Shown here: one piece after another, positions 45,210-53,315 of the stretch
Layout of the letters: each line of letters opens with the position of its first letter
Numbering within the stretch: position 1 is the first letter of the stretch
Assembly (NCBI GenBank): GCA_002383485.1
Contig: DFYY01000025.1
Coordinates: 62,001-126,000 of the forward strand
Direction: 5' to 3'
DNA from: Bacteroidales bacterium UBA4070
Lineage (GTDB): Bacteria > Bacteroidota > Bacteroidia > Bacteroidales > VadinHA17
Length of the DNA stretch: 64,000 bases
Notes under the pieces: generated by a model
What the model saw: the letters and a program-made list of their open reading frames with translations, nothing else
Database searches by the model: none
Told to the model about the DNA's origin: nothing
Program-made: the position numbers and the translations under genes

Positions 45210-45970
45210 AGACTTTCACGCTTATATGAGGGCAGGCTCAATGCGATGTCATAATCATACCCGTATTTAAGATCATCAATAGAAAGTTTCACGTGAAACA
45301 TTTTCTTTCTTTCCTCCATTGAAATCGAAGATGCATACTTCTTTCCTTCTGTCTCCCGGAAATTACTGAAAATCAAATAAACTGTATGTCCGGAATCGGC
45401 AGCATCAATTTTTTCGTGACATATTTTTCTCTCATCCGTGCATATTGTTATCTCACGTCTGAAGCGTTCATCACCAGCGTTTACTACTATCTGCCCTCCT
45501 GACGTACTCCTGTATTCATCATTGACCGTAACGGGCATATCCCCGAAAAGGATTCTCATAAAATCTTCAGGAAGGCCATTTTTTTTCATAACCTCATCCT
45601 TATTGCCTGCATATAATTTCTTGTTGAACCGGTCAATTACGGCAACCTCATTGTCAACAATCAGTATCCTTGCCAGTTCAATACCCAGGGGTCCCCTGAC
45701 AGATGCGTAAAAGTCGCCTTTTGCATTCAGCCTTGCATGCAACCCGAATTTCCCTTCAATCTCAGTTCCTTCAAGCTCAATGCTTCCTTTCCTTATTTCG
45801 AATCCGCCGTCTGTAAGGTTGTTTTCATATACCTCCTCCGCCAGGGCAATATAATCTGCATTGGCAGACACGTTCACCGGTTCCGTCACTCTGCTCTTTC
45901 GAAGAGCATTGCATCCGGATAGTCCTATTATAAGACCAGTTATCAGTATATTTCTCAGTCCTGAATGCAT
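45206..45970 (-). CDS. DUF4292 lipoprotein
   Basis: The 254-residue lipoprotein (lipobox LSGC, Cys20) has a mainly beta body with GDFYASVRGPLGIELARILI. This is the LolB/LppX-like fold of DUF4292. In Bacteroidota this gene sits between a TPR lipoprotein and EnvC, as here. A role in lipoprotein or OM assembly is suspected but unproven. A parS-like site lies inside the coding sequence at 45285-45300. Confidence 0.85.
   Translation of the reverse strand: MHSGLRNILITGLIIGLSGCNALRKSRVTEPVNVSANADYIALAEEVYENNLTDGGFEIRKGSIELEGTEIEGKFGLHARLNAKGDFYASVRGPLGIELARILIVDNEVAVIDRFNKKLYAGNKDEVMKKNGLPEDFMRILFGDMPVTVNDEYRSTSGGQIVVNAGDERFRREITICTDERKICHEKIDAADSGHTVYLIFSNFRETEGKKYASSISMEERKKMFHVKLSIDDLKYGYDYDIALSLPSYKRESL
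45285..45300. promoter_or_regulatory. Putative parS site 3 (ParB-binding), intragenic
   Basis: AGTTTCACGTGAAACA matches the classical TGTTTCACGTGAAACA at 15 of 16 positions. It lies within the DUF4292 gene (codons for MFHVKLS). Confidence 0.8.
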
Positions 45971-47670
45971 TTGCTTATCTCTTCTTCAAGGTATTTTTTC
46001 GTGCTGTCGCCCTCAAGCGCTTTACGCCAGAAACTTATTGCCTCACTGCATTTTCCCAGTTTCATCTTAATGAATCCCATATGTTCCAGCAGTTCCGGAT
46101 CATGTTCTTCGCCATTCACAAGGATGCGCAGCATCTCACGGTGTGCCTCACGGTATTTGCCAAGTTTGTAGAGCACCCATGCATATGTGTCAATATAGGT
46201 GGGGTTTTCGCCATCCAGCTGCATTACCTTCTCAGCCATCCTCAGTGCTTTCTTCAGATCACGTCCTCCCTCGGCAAGTAAATATGAGTAATTGTTCAGC
46301 AGCAGAGGGTCATCTGGTGACAGGGCCAGTGCCTCTTCATAATAACCGTAAGATGCATCATAGTCCTTCATCCTGTATTTCAGATCGCCCTGCATTGACA
46401 TCACCTGAACCTTCAGTTCATTGTCGTTCCCAGCCAGGATCATTGCCTTTTTTAATTCTGCATCTGCCACCTGGTAATCCTTCAGTTCCATGGCAGCCAT
46501 AGCATAATATACCTTCCCCAGTATACTTCTGTTGTTTTCCCTGGAGTAGTTTGCTGCAAGATCAAACATCTTCCTGTACTCCTTCTTTTCCCCGTATAGT
46601 ATCAGCAGCTTTTCCCTGAAATAAAAACCCGGCCTGCTCTCGCGTGTCAATTCTTCATATCTTGCTATGGCATCGTCAGTCCGTCCCGCTATCTCCAGCA
46701 TCGTGGGCCTCAGTGACAGGACCTCCTCATCATCAGGATATCTGCTCTCAAGGATCATAAGTCCGGCTGTAAACGATTCCCAGTTGTCCCTGACGTACAG
46801 TGTATCGGTCACCAGCCTGCCGGCTATCGACACCTTCCTCTCTTTTTCAACGATCTCGCTTTCAAATACATTGTTCAGAAAAGTCGATATTCCGTTATAC
46901 TCTTTCCTGTAGACCATATTCATCATATAGAGAAGCTGGCTTTCGATGTCGTCCGGATTATTTTTAATTATTTCCCTGTATATGCTGTCGCTTTTCTCCC
47001 TCTGCTTATCTTCAAAGTAGATATCACCAAGCAGTGCCTTATACCTTGTTTCTCCGGGATGCTGCTGTATCAGCTTCAGGGTTCTGTCAGCCGCCTCCTT
47101 CAGGTTCTCCCTCACAATCAGTCCGGAGATCATCATCAGAGACATGTCTTCAGTCAGACTGCCTTCGTTGTCCAGTCTTCTGAAGAGCGAATCAGCTTTG
47201 GCCATATCGCCCATTTCGGCATAGAACCCTGCAAGAATACCGTTCACTTCAATGGCTTCAGGATCTGCCTTCAACGCTCTCGCGAAATAGATCATTGCCG
47301 AGTCCTTCATTTCATACTGTGTGAAGAGCGATCCGCCTGCCATCTGGTACCAATAGTTTTCAGGCTCAAGCCGTGCTGCCCTGGAAGCATACATCATAGC
47401 CTTTCCTCCGATACCGGCCGAGGAGTACATCTGTGCCAGCTCGAAATAGGGTACTGCCCTGGACCGGTCCAGTTCGATGCATTTTTCAAACAGTGTTGCT
47501 GCCTCATTCACATCACCCACATACTTCTGACGGATTGCTTCTGCCAGGAGGTAATCATACCTGCTGTCTGAACCACGCTGAATTTCCCTCTCTGATGGGG
47601 CAACCGCCATCTTCATCGAACATCCCGCCGAAGCCGATATAATCAATATGAATATTATGCTTTTTCTCAT
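45955..47670 (-). CDS. TPR-repeat lipoprotein
   Basis: The 571-residue protein has a lipoprotein signal (SAGC, Cys17) followed by about a dozen tetratricopeptide repeats. Clear ones are AVPYFELAQMYSSAGIGGKAMMYASRA, the region around DYDASYGYYEEALALSPDDP, and the C-terminal CSEAISFWRKALEGD. It is probably an OM-anchored scaffold facing the periplasm. It is coupled to dut upstream (4-bp overlap) and DUF4292 downstream (16-bp overlap). Confidence 0.9.
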   Translation of the reverse strand: MRKSIIFILIISASAGCSMKMAVAPSEREIQRGSDSRYDYLLAEAIRQKYVGDVNEAATLFEKCIELDRSRAVPYFELAQMYSSAGIGGKAMMYASRAARLEPENYWYQMAGGSLFTQYEMKDSAMIYFARALKADPEAIEVNGILAGFYAEMGDMAKADSLFRRLDNEGSLTEDMSLMMISGLIVRENLKEAADRTLKLIQQHPGETRYKALLGDIYFEDKQREKSDSIYREIIKNNPDDIESQLLYMMNMVYRKEYNGISTFLNNVFESEIVEKERKVSIAGRLVTDTLYVRDNWESFTAGLMILESRYPDDEEVLSLRPTMLEIAGRTDDAIARYEELTRESRPGFYFREKLLILYGEKKEYRKMFDLAANYSRENNRSILGKVYYAMAAMELKDYQVADAELKKAMILAGNDNELKVQVMSMQGDLKYRMKDYDASYGYYEEALALSPDDPLLLNNYSYLLAEGGRDLKKALRMAEKVMQLDGENPTYIDTYAWVLYKLGKYREAHREMLRILVNGEEHDPELLEHMGFIKMKLGKCSEAISFWRKALEGDSTKKYLEEEISKCIQD

Positions 47671-48101
47671 TTCCTTCCCGAATGTCCGAATCCGCCTGCT
47701 CCTCTATCTGTATTATCTATCTCTTCTGTCTCAACAAGCTCTGCCTTCCCGTGGCTTGCAATTATTATCTGAGCTATCCTGTCGCCATCGTTAACCGTAA
47801 ACTCCTTATCGGACAGGTTTACAAGAATTACGCCAATCTCTCCCCTGTAGTCTGCGTCTATTGTCCCGGGAGAATTAAGAACCGTCACACCGTATTTAAG
47901 AGCCAGTCCGCTCCTGGGCCGTACCTGTGCCTCGTATCCTGCCGGGATCTCTATATAAAGCCCCGTTGAAATCAGCTTTCTTTCCAGTGGCTTTAGCGTT
48001 ACCGGCCCGCCGGTGAAAGCCCTCAGATCCATCCCGGCAGAGAGAGCTGTCTCATATGCCGGAAGCGGATGCGATGACTTGTTTACTATCCTGATTTTCA
48101 T
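47667..48101 (-). CDS. dut: dUTP diphosphatase
   Basis: The 144-residue trimeric dUTPase has all five motifs: AGMDLRAF, RPRSGLALKYG, GTIDADYRGEIGV, GDRIAQ and the C-terminal RGAGGFGHSG. It hydrolyses dUTP to dUMP and keeps uracil out of DNA. It overlaps the flippase gene by 4 bp. Confidence 0.97.
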   Translation of the reverse strand: MKIRIVNKSSHPLPAYETALSAGMDLRAFTGGPVTLKPLERKLISTGLYIEIPAGYEAQVRPRSGLALKYGVTVLNSPGTIDADYRGEIGVILVNLSDKEFTVNDGDRIAQIIIASHGKAELVETEEIDNTDRGAGGFGHSGRK

Positions 48102-49570
48102 TGTCCTTTTTTAAACAATAACGTAAAGAATTTGTCTCTGATCTCCGTCACGGCAAAGAAAATCAAAAGCAGGATAGTGTCAAGGGCTGCATTGAGGAAT
48201 TTGTTTTCCCCTTCCAGCAGCAAGGAAATAAACAACAACGCCACTGCCAGGGCTATATAAAGTACTATTTTCCCGGTTTCATATTTTATCGGGTAAAACC
48301 TAAGGCCCACAAAATACGAGACTATGACCATTGACAGATAGCAGGCGACGTGGGCCCATGCGGCAGCAATATAACCGAAGACGGGCACAAAAATGACGTT
48401 AACGGCGACCGTTACCGCTACACCTACCAATGTAATCCATGCGCCGTATATTGTTTTATCGTCAACCTTGTACCAGATACTCTGATTAATAAAAATACCC
48501 AGCAGCAGGTATCCCATGCTGATAATAGGCACAACGATGAGTGACTCCCGGAAATCTTCTCCAATCAGTACCTGTATTGCTTCGGGATAAAGATTGATGC
48601 CCAGAAAGAGTATCAGTGCCGTGATCACGAAATACTTCATTGTGACGGCATATGTCTCCTTCGCATCCTTGCTTCCGGCTTTCTCAAAAAAGAATGGTTC
48701 CGCCGCAAAGCGATACATCTGAATGAAGAGCGACATGAGGACACCCACCTTGTAGCCAGCGCCGTAAAGACCGACAGTGGCAAGGCCTTCAGCTCCCCCG
48801 ATCAGCCTGCGAAGGAGGATCTTGTCTAGCACTTCGTTGAGCGAACCGGCCATTCCTCCTATCAGCAAGGGCCAGCTGTAGGAGAGCATCCTGACCAGAA
48901 GCTTCCTGTCAAACACCGGCTTTAACCTGAATATGAAAGGTAACAGGCATATCAACGTAATGGCTGATCCGGCCAGGTTTGCCACAAAGACATACCCGAC
49001 CTGGAAATCCGGGTTCCATATTTTGTAAATCCAGCTGCTCCCCTTTTCTGCCAGCGAAGGAGCATACCAGAGAAAGAAAAAGGCCATTACGATGGTAACG
49101 AGTACATTGATGATCTTCAATGCGCTGAAGAGCATGGGCCTGTTGTTGTTACGCAGCCATGCAAAGGGGATAGCGGAGAAGGCGTCTATAGCCACTATCC
49201 ATGCAAACAACCGGATATATTCCGGGTGCTGTTCATAGCCAAGAAATCCTGAAACGGGCGCCAGGAAAAGCGATATAGCCAGAAGGAAAAAAGCAGAGGT
49301 GGTAAAGAGACTGATCATCGCCGTACCGTAGACCTCTCCTGCCGGTGCCTTTTTACCGGCAAACCTGAAATAGGTAGTCTCCATACCGTATGTCAGTATC
49401 ACCAGCGCAAGAACCATCCATGCATATAGCTCGGTGACAACACCATACTGCTCGAGACCCAATATGCGGGTATAAAACGGTGTCAGCAGGGCGTAGTTCA
49501 GAAATCGCGGCACCACAGTACCGAAGCCGTAGATGACTGTCTGGCCCGCCAGCTTGCGTATATCGTTCAT
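48098..49570 (-). CDS. Wzx-type polysaccharide/oligosaccharide flippase (MATE-like)
   Basis: The 490-residue membrane protein has about 14 TM helices and the N-terminal LAGQTVIYGFGTVVPRFLNY typical of Bacteroidota lipid-linked oligosaccharide exporters. It presumably flips an undecaprenyl-linked glycan. There are no glycosyltransferases nearby; it sits at the head of a housekeeping operon starting with dut. Its promoter is back-to-back with that of the cyclophilin gene. Confidence 0.88.
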   Translation of the reverse strand: MNDIRKLAGQTVIYGFGTVVPRFLNYALLTPFYTRILGLEQYGVVTELYAWMVLALVILTYGMETTYFRFAGKKAPAGEVYGTAMISLFTTSAFFLLAISLFLAPVSGFLGYEQHPEYIRLFAWIVAIDAFSAIPFAWLRNNNRPMLFSALKIINVLVTIVMAFFFLWYAPSLAEKGSSWIYKIWNPDFQVGYVFVANLAGSAITLICLLPFIFRLKPVFDRKLLVRMLSYSWPLLIGGMAGSLNEVLDKILLRRLIGGAEGLATVGLYGAGYKVGVLMSLFIQMYRFAAEPFFFEKAGSKDAKETYAVTMKYFVITALILFLGINLYPEAIQVLIGEDFRESLIVVPIISMGYLLLGIFINQSIWYKVDDKTIYGAWITLVGVAVTVAVNVIFVPVFGYIAAAWAHVACYLSMVIVSYFVGLRFYPIKYETGKIVLYIALAVALLFISLLLEGENKFLNAALDTILLLIFFAVTEIRDKFFTLLFKKGQ

Positions 49571-49585
49571 GCTAAACTCTTACTG

Positions 49586-49593
49586 CAAATATA
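49586..49593 (-). promoter_or_regulatory. Candidate -7 element of the flippase-dut operon
   Basis: On the minus strand TATATTTG matches TAnnTTTG, 16 nt before the flippase ATG. It directly abuts the + strand element at 49594. Confidence 0.45.
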
Positions 49594-49601
49594 TATCTTT
49601 G
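49594..49601 (+). promoter_or_regulatory. Candidate -7 element of the cyclophilin gene
   Basis: TATCTTTG matches TAnnTTTG, 22 nt before the ATG at 49623. The divergent -7 boxes touch, so the two promoters overlap fully. Confidence 0.45.
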
Positions 49602-49622
49602 TCCATCGTAAAGTATAAGAAA

Positions 49623-50420
49623 ATGAGGAGTTCATTACGCATCTTACTGCCGCTGGCTGCCGCTCTCATCATTGCGGGCTGCTCAACGGGCGGACACAAA
49701 GGCGTCCGCGCCGAGATAAAGACCACTGAAGGAGACATACTGATCTCCCTCTCAGATCTCACACCGCTGCACCGCGATAACTTCATCAAACTGGCGGAAA
49801 GCGGATTTTATGACGGAGTCTCATTCCACCGGGTCATAAAGGAATTCATGATTCAGACGGGTGACGGAGCAACAAAACAGGATACCTCGCTGCTTCCTGA
49901 TGATTATACAATTCCCGCCGAGATAAATGACTCCCTGTATCATAAGAGAGGCGCCATTGCCGCGGCCCGTACAGGCGATGATGTAAACCCTGAAAGAAAC
50001 TCTTCCGGGACACAGTTCTACATTGTCCAGGGAAAGGTGTACAACGACGAAGATCTCGCAGCTACCGTTCAGCGTATAGAGTATAACCGCAGGCAGTACA
50101 TGTATAACAAGGCACTCATCGATCTGCGCAGGGAAGCAGAGACAGATACTGCCCCGGTCAATGATGACGTAATACAGCAGAATGCAATTATAAGGGCATA
50201 TGAAGCCATGGAAGAGGCCGGCCCATACGTGATGCCTGAAAACCACCGGAACATCTACAAGACAAGTGGTGGCACCCCTTTCCTTGACGGTGCATACACT
50301 GTCTTCGGCGAGGTGCTAGAGGGAATGGAAGTTGTCGATGCCATTGCGGGGACTGCAACGGATCTGACAGACAAACCCGTACAGGATATCAGAATCCTGA
50401 AAGTGAAAATTATTAAATAA
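49623..50420 (+). CDS. Cyclophilin-type peptidyl-prolyl isomerase lipoprotein
   Basis: The 265-residue lipoprotein (lipobox IAGC, Cys19) has a cyclophilin domain: GDILISLSDLTPLHRDNFIKL, FHRVIKEFMIQTGD and VFGEVLEGMEVVDAIA. An insertion of about 60 residues (around LAATVQRIEYNRRQYMYNK to GPYVMPENH) interrupts the barrel, as in some Bacteroidota homologues. It helps fold exported proteins. The ATG at 49623 is preferred because it starts the signal peptide; upstream frame extension overlaps the flippase gene. Confidence 0.92.
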   Translation: MRSSLRILLPLAAALIIAGCSTGGHKGVRAEIKTTEGDILISLSDLTPLHRDNFIKLAESGFYDGVSFHRVIKEFMIQTGDGATKQDTSLLPDDYTIPAEINDSLYHKRGAIAAARTGDDVNPERNSSGTQFYIVQGKVYNDEDLAATVQRIEYNRRQYMYNKALIDLRREAETDTAPVNDDVIQQNAIIRAYEAMEEAGPYVMPENHRNIYKTSGGTPFLDGAYTVFGEVLEGMEVVDAIAGTATDLTDKPVQDIRILKVKIIK

Positions 50421-50432
50421 TGCTTTGGTGTG

Positions 50433-51476
50433 ATGAAGGAGAGGATTGCAGAACTCAGGGGAGAAATTGAGGCGTTTAATATAGGCGGGATCGAGGAGCT
50501 GGAGCTCTTCAGGCTGAATTACCTGAGCAAAAAAGGACAGGTGTCAGTGCTGTTCGAAGGATTCAGGAGTGTGCCGCCCGAGGCCAAGAGGGAAACAGGC
50601 CAGCTGCTGAATGAACTGAAGCAGTTCGCCACGGACAAGTACAATGAATTCAGGGAACGTCTCTCAATGGCCGAAACCACAGGTTCAACAGTTGACCTCA
50701 CAATGCCTGCATTTCCTTTCGACGAAGGTACACGTCATCCCATCTCCATTGTACGCAATGAGATCATTGACATATTCAGCCGCATAGGATTCACCGTGTC
50801 AGAAGGGCCAGAGATAGAAGATGACAACCATGTCTTTACGATGCTCAACTTCGCACCTGACCATCCGGCACGAGACATGCAGGATACGTTTTATATCGAA
50901 AAAAAATCAGGTACGGAATCAGACCCGCACGATGTTCTTCTGCGTACTCATACTTCTTCAGTCCAGGTGCGGGTGATGGAAAACCAGCAGCCTCCAATAA
51001 GGACAATCTCACCGGGACGTGTCTTCCGCAATGAGGCTGTCTCAGCCCGTGCACACTGTATCTTCCACCAGGTTGAGGGTTTATATATTGCTGAAAATGT
51101 ATCATTTGCCGATCTGAAACAGACTTTGCTCTATTTTGCCACCGAACTTTTCGGAGAGGGTGTTCAGATACGGCTTAGACCTTCCTTCTTCCCGTTTACC
51201 GAACCGTCGGCTGAGATGGATATCAACTGCAACATATGCGGCGGTAAAGGATGCAACGTATGCAAGGGAACCGGCTGGCTCGAGATCCTGGGCTGCGGGA
51301 TGGTTGATCCGAATGTGCTCGAGGCATGCGGCATTGACTCCTGTAAATATTCAGGTTATGCTTTCGGAATGGGTATTGAGAGGGCGACAATGCTCAAATA
51401 CGGGGTCAATGACCTGAGGCTGTACTTTGAAAATGATGTCAGGTTCCTGAATCAGTTCAGGACTGAAATTTTATGA
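50433..51476 (+). CDS. pheS: Phenylalanyl-tRNA synthetase alpha subunit
   Basis: The 347-residue class II synthetase subunit has an N-terminal coiled coil (1-80), motif 1 region RHPISIVRNEI, motif 2 GRVFRNEAVSARAHCIFHQVEG, and motif 3 AFGMGIERATMLKYG. A CNICGGKGCNVCKGTG zinc-ribbon-like loop is present before motif 3. It charges tRNA-Phe with PheT, which is not in the window. The ATG at 50433 follows an in-frame GTG by one codon. Confidence 0.96.
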   Translation: MKERIAELRGEIEAFNIGGIEELELFRLNYLSKKGQVSVLFEGFRSVPPEAKRETGQLLNELKQFATDKYNEFRERLSMAETTGSTVDLTMPAFPFDEGTRHPISIVRNEIIDIFSRIGFTVSEGPEIEDDNHVFTMLNFAPDHPARDMQDTFYIEKKSGTESDPHDVLLRTHTSSVQVRVMENQQPPIRTISPGRVFRNEAVSARAHCIFHQVEGLYIAENVSFADLKQTLLYFATELFGEGVQIRLRPSFFPFTEPSAEMDINCNICGGKGCNVCKGTGWLEILGCGMVDPNVLEACGIDSCKYSGYAFGMGIERATMLKYGVNDLRLYFENDVRFLNQFRTEIL

Positions 51477-51510
51477 AATTCAGATATTAATAGCCACCTT
51501 TGTCGTCCTA

Positions 51511-52224
51511 ATGGCCAGAGTTATGAAACAGCATGATTGTACCATATCATTCTGTGATAAGTGTGCATTCGAAACCAACTCGGTGTTCCGGTTCCTGACA
51601 AGGGATGAGACTGACCGTCTCAATTTCGAGAAGGATTTCAGGCGTTACAAGAGGGGTGACATTCTTTATCACGAAGGTAACCGCATCAGTGGTTTCTATT
51701 GCATCAATTCCGGCATCATCAAGGTCTTCAAGACCGGCGTTGACGGCAAGGAACAGATCATTCGCTTTGCGCGAAGGGGAGAGATAATCGCATACAGGTC
51801 CGTGCTTAGCAATGAGCCCGCCTGCACATCGGCAAAGGTGATCGAGGACTGCCAGGTATGCTTCATCCCGTCGGAGTTGCTGATACAATTTGTAAAAACG
51901 AATTCGTCATTTGCCTTCGAGATAGTGAAACTGACATGCCACGAGCTGGCAGAAGCAAATTCATACATTACCGACATTGCACAGAAAACCGTCAGGGAAA
52001 GGGTTGCAGAGGTACTGATAAGTCTTGTTAAGGATTTCGGTCTCGATGAGCAGAAGTATCTCCGTATCTCTCTGACCAGGGAAGAGCTGGCAAACATTGT
52101 AGGCACTGCTACGGAGTCTGTCATCAGGCTTCTTTCGGAATTCAAGAGCGACCGCCTTATTGAGATTAACGGACGCAAGATCAAGATAATAGATCAGAAA
52201 GGGCTGGAGAAGATCAGCTCCTGA
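51511..52224 (+). CDS. Crp/Fnr-family regulator with N-terminal Cys cluster (paralogue)
   Basis: The 237-residue regulator has an N-terminal CTISFCDKC cluster (Cys10, Cys15, Cys18), a cNMP-binding beta roll (about 30-150; KRGDILYHEGNRISGFYCI) and a Crp HTH (TREELANIVGTATESVIRLLSEF). It resembles the regulator at 20643-21350 in architecture and probably senses redox or oxygen through Fe-S. The start could also be Met5. Confidence 0.9.
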   Translation: MARVMKQHDCTISFCDKCAFETNSVFRFLTRDETDRLNFEKDFRRYKRGDILYHEGNRISGFYCINSGIIKVFKTGVDGKEQIIRFARRGEIIAYRSVLSNEPACTSAKVIEDCQVCFIPSELLIQFVKTNSSFAFEIVKLTCHELAEANSYITDIAQKTVRERVAEVLISLVKDFGLDEQKYLRISLTREELANIVGTATESVIRLLSEFKSDRLIEINGRKIKIIDQKGLEKISS

Positions 52225-52288
52225 CTCGTTGTGGTTACCATTTTTGTTCCGGGAAATTATTCCCTGCAGGCGCGGTTCATGTGTATCA

Positions 52289-53308
52289 TCAGAAAAGAGT
52301 ATCCTCCCGTCCCTTTACAAAACCAAGGTGGCGGTACGCTGTCTCAGTAGCCTCGCGGCCACGGGGTGTGCGTTTGATATATCCCTCCTTGATCAGGAAC
52401 GGCTCATAGACCTCTTCAATGGTGCCGCTCTCTTCGCCCACGGCTGTGGCGACGTTATTAAGTCCTACCGGGCCTCCCTTGAATTTTTCAATTATGGTTC
52501 TGAGGATGCGGTTGTCCATCTCATCAAGACCGTGCTTATCAATATTAAGTGCCTCCAGCCCGTAGCGGGTAATGTCAAGGTCAACCCTGCCGCTGCCCTT
52601 GACCTGCGCAAAATCCCTCACCCTTCGTAGCAGGGCGTTTGCTATCCTGGGCGTTCCGCGGCTTCTTGAGGCTATCTCGGCGGCAGCATTCTCATCTATA
52701 CTTACATTCATGATTGATGCTGACCTTTTCACTATTCCCTTCAGGATGTGGGTATCATAATATTCGAGGTGGAACTTTATTCCGAAACGCGCACGGAGGG
52801 GGCTGGTAAGCAGTCCTGAGCGGGTGGTGGCACCGATAAGGGTGAACGGATTCAGCTTCAGCTGCACCGAGCGGGCACCGGGTCCCTTGTCTATCATTAT
52901 ATCAATCTGGTAATCCTCCATGGCGGAATAAAGATATTCCTCCACCACAGGATGCAAGCGGTGAATCTCGTCAATGAAAAGCACATCTCCCTCATCAAGA
53001 CTGGTAAGAAGGCCTGCCAGGTCACCGGGCTTGTCGAGGACCGGACCTGATGTTACTTTCAGCTTTACTTTCAGCTCGTTGGATATGATTGTTGCAAGAG
53101 TGGTCTTGCCCAGGCCCGGAGGACCGTGCAGCAGCACGTGATCAAGCGCCTCACCGCGCTGCAGCGCCGCAGTGACAAAGACACTGAGATTGTCTGTTAT
53201 TCGTGTCTGCCCCTTAAAATCTGAAAAGGAGAGGGGGCGCAGTTGCTTTTCCAGGTCCGCGTCGCCGGCAAGGGTTATCTCTTTTCTGAGGTTGAACTGT
53301 TCGTCCAT
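52289..53308 (-). CDS. ruvB: Holliday junction branch-migration ATPase
   Basis: The 339-residue AAA+ motor drives branch migration with RuvA. It has Walker A GPPGLGKTT, Walker B DEIHRL, sensor 1 GATTRSG and the C-terminal winged helix ending GREATETAYRHLG. I use the ATG at 53308 (MDEQFNLR), which gives normal length; a GTG at 53335 adds nine residues and overlaps the upstream gene. Confidence 0.97.
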   Translation of the reverse strand: MDEQFNLRKEITLAGDADLEKQLRPLSFSDFKGQTRITDNLSVFVTAALQRGEALDHVLLHGPPGLGKTTLATIISNELKVKLKVTSGPVLDKPGDLAGLLTSLDEGDVLFIDEIHRLHPVVEEYLYSAMEDYQIDIMIDKGPGARSVQLKLNPFTLIGATTRSGLLTSPLRARFGIKFHLEYYDTHILKGIVKRSASIMNVSIDENAAAEIASRSRGTPRIANALLRRVRDFAQVKGSGRVDLDITRYGLEALNIDKHGLDEMDNRILRTIIEKFKGGPVGLNNVATAVGEESGTIEEVYEPFLIKEGYIKRTPRGREATETAYRHLGFVKGREDTLF

Positions 53309-53315
53309 CGCTCTG

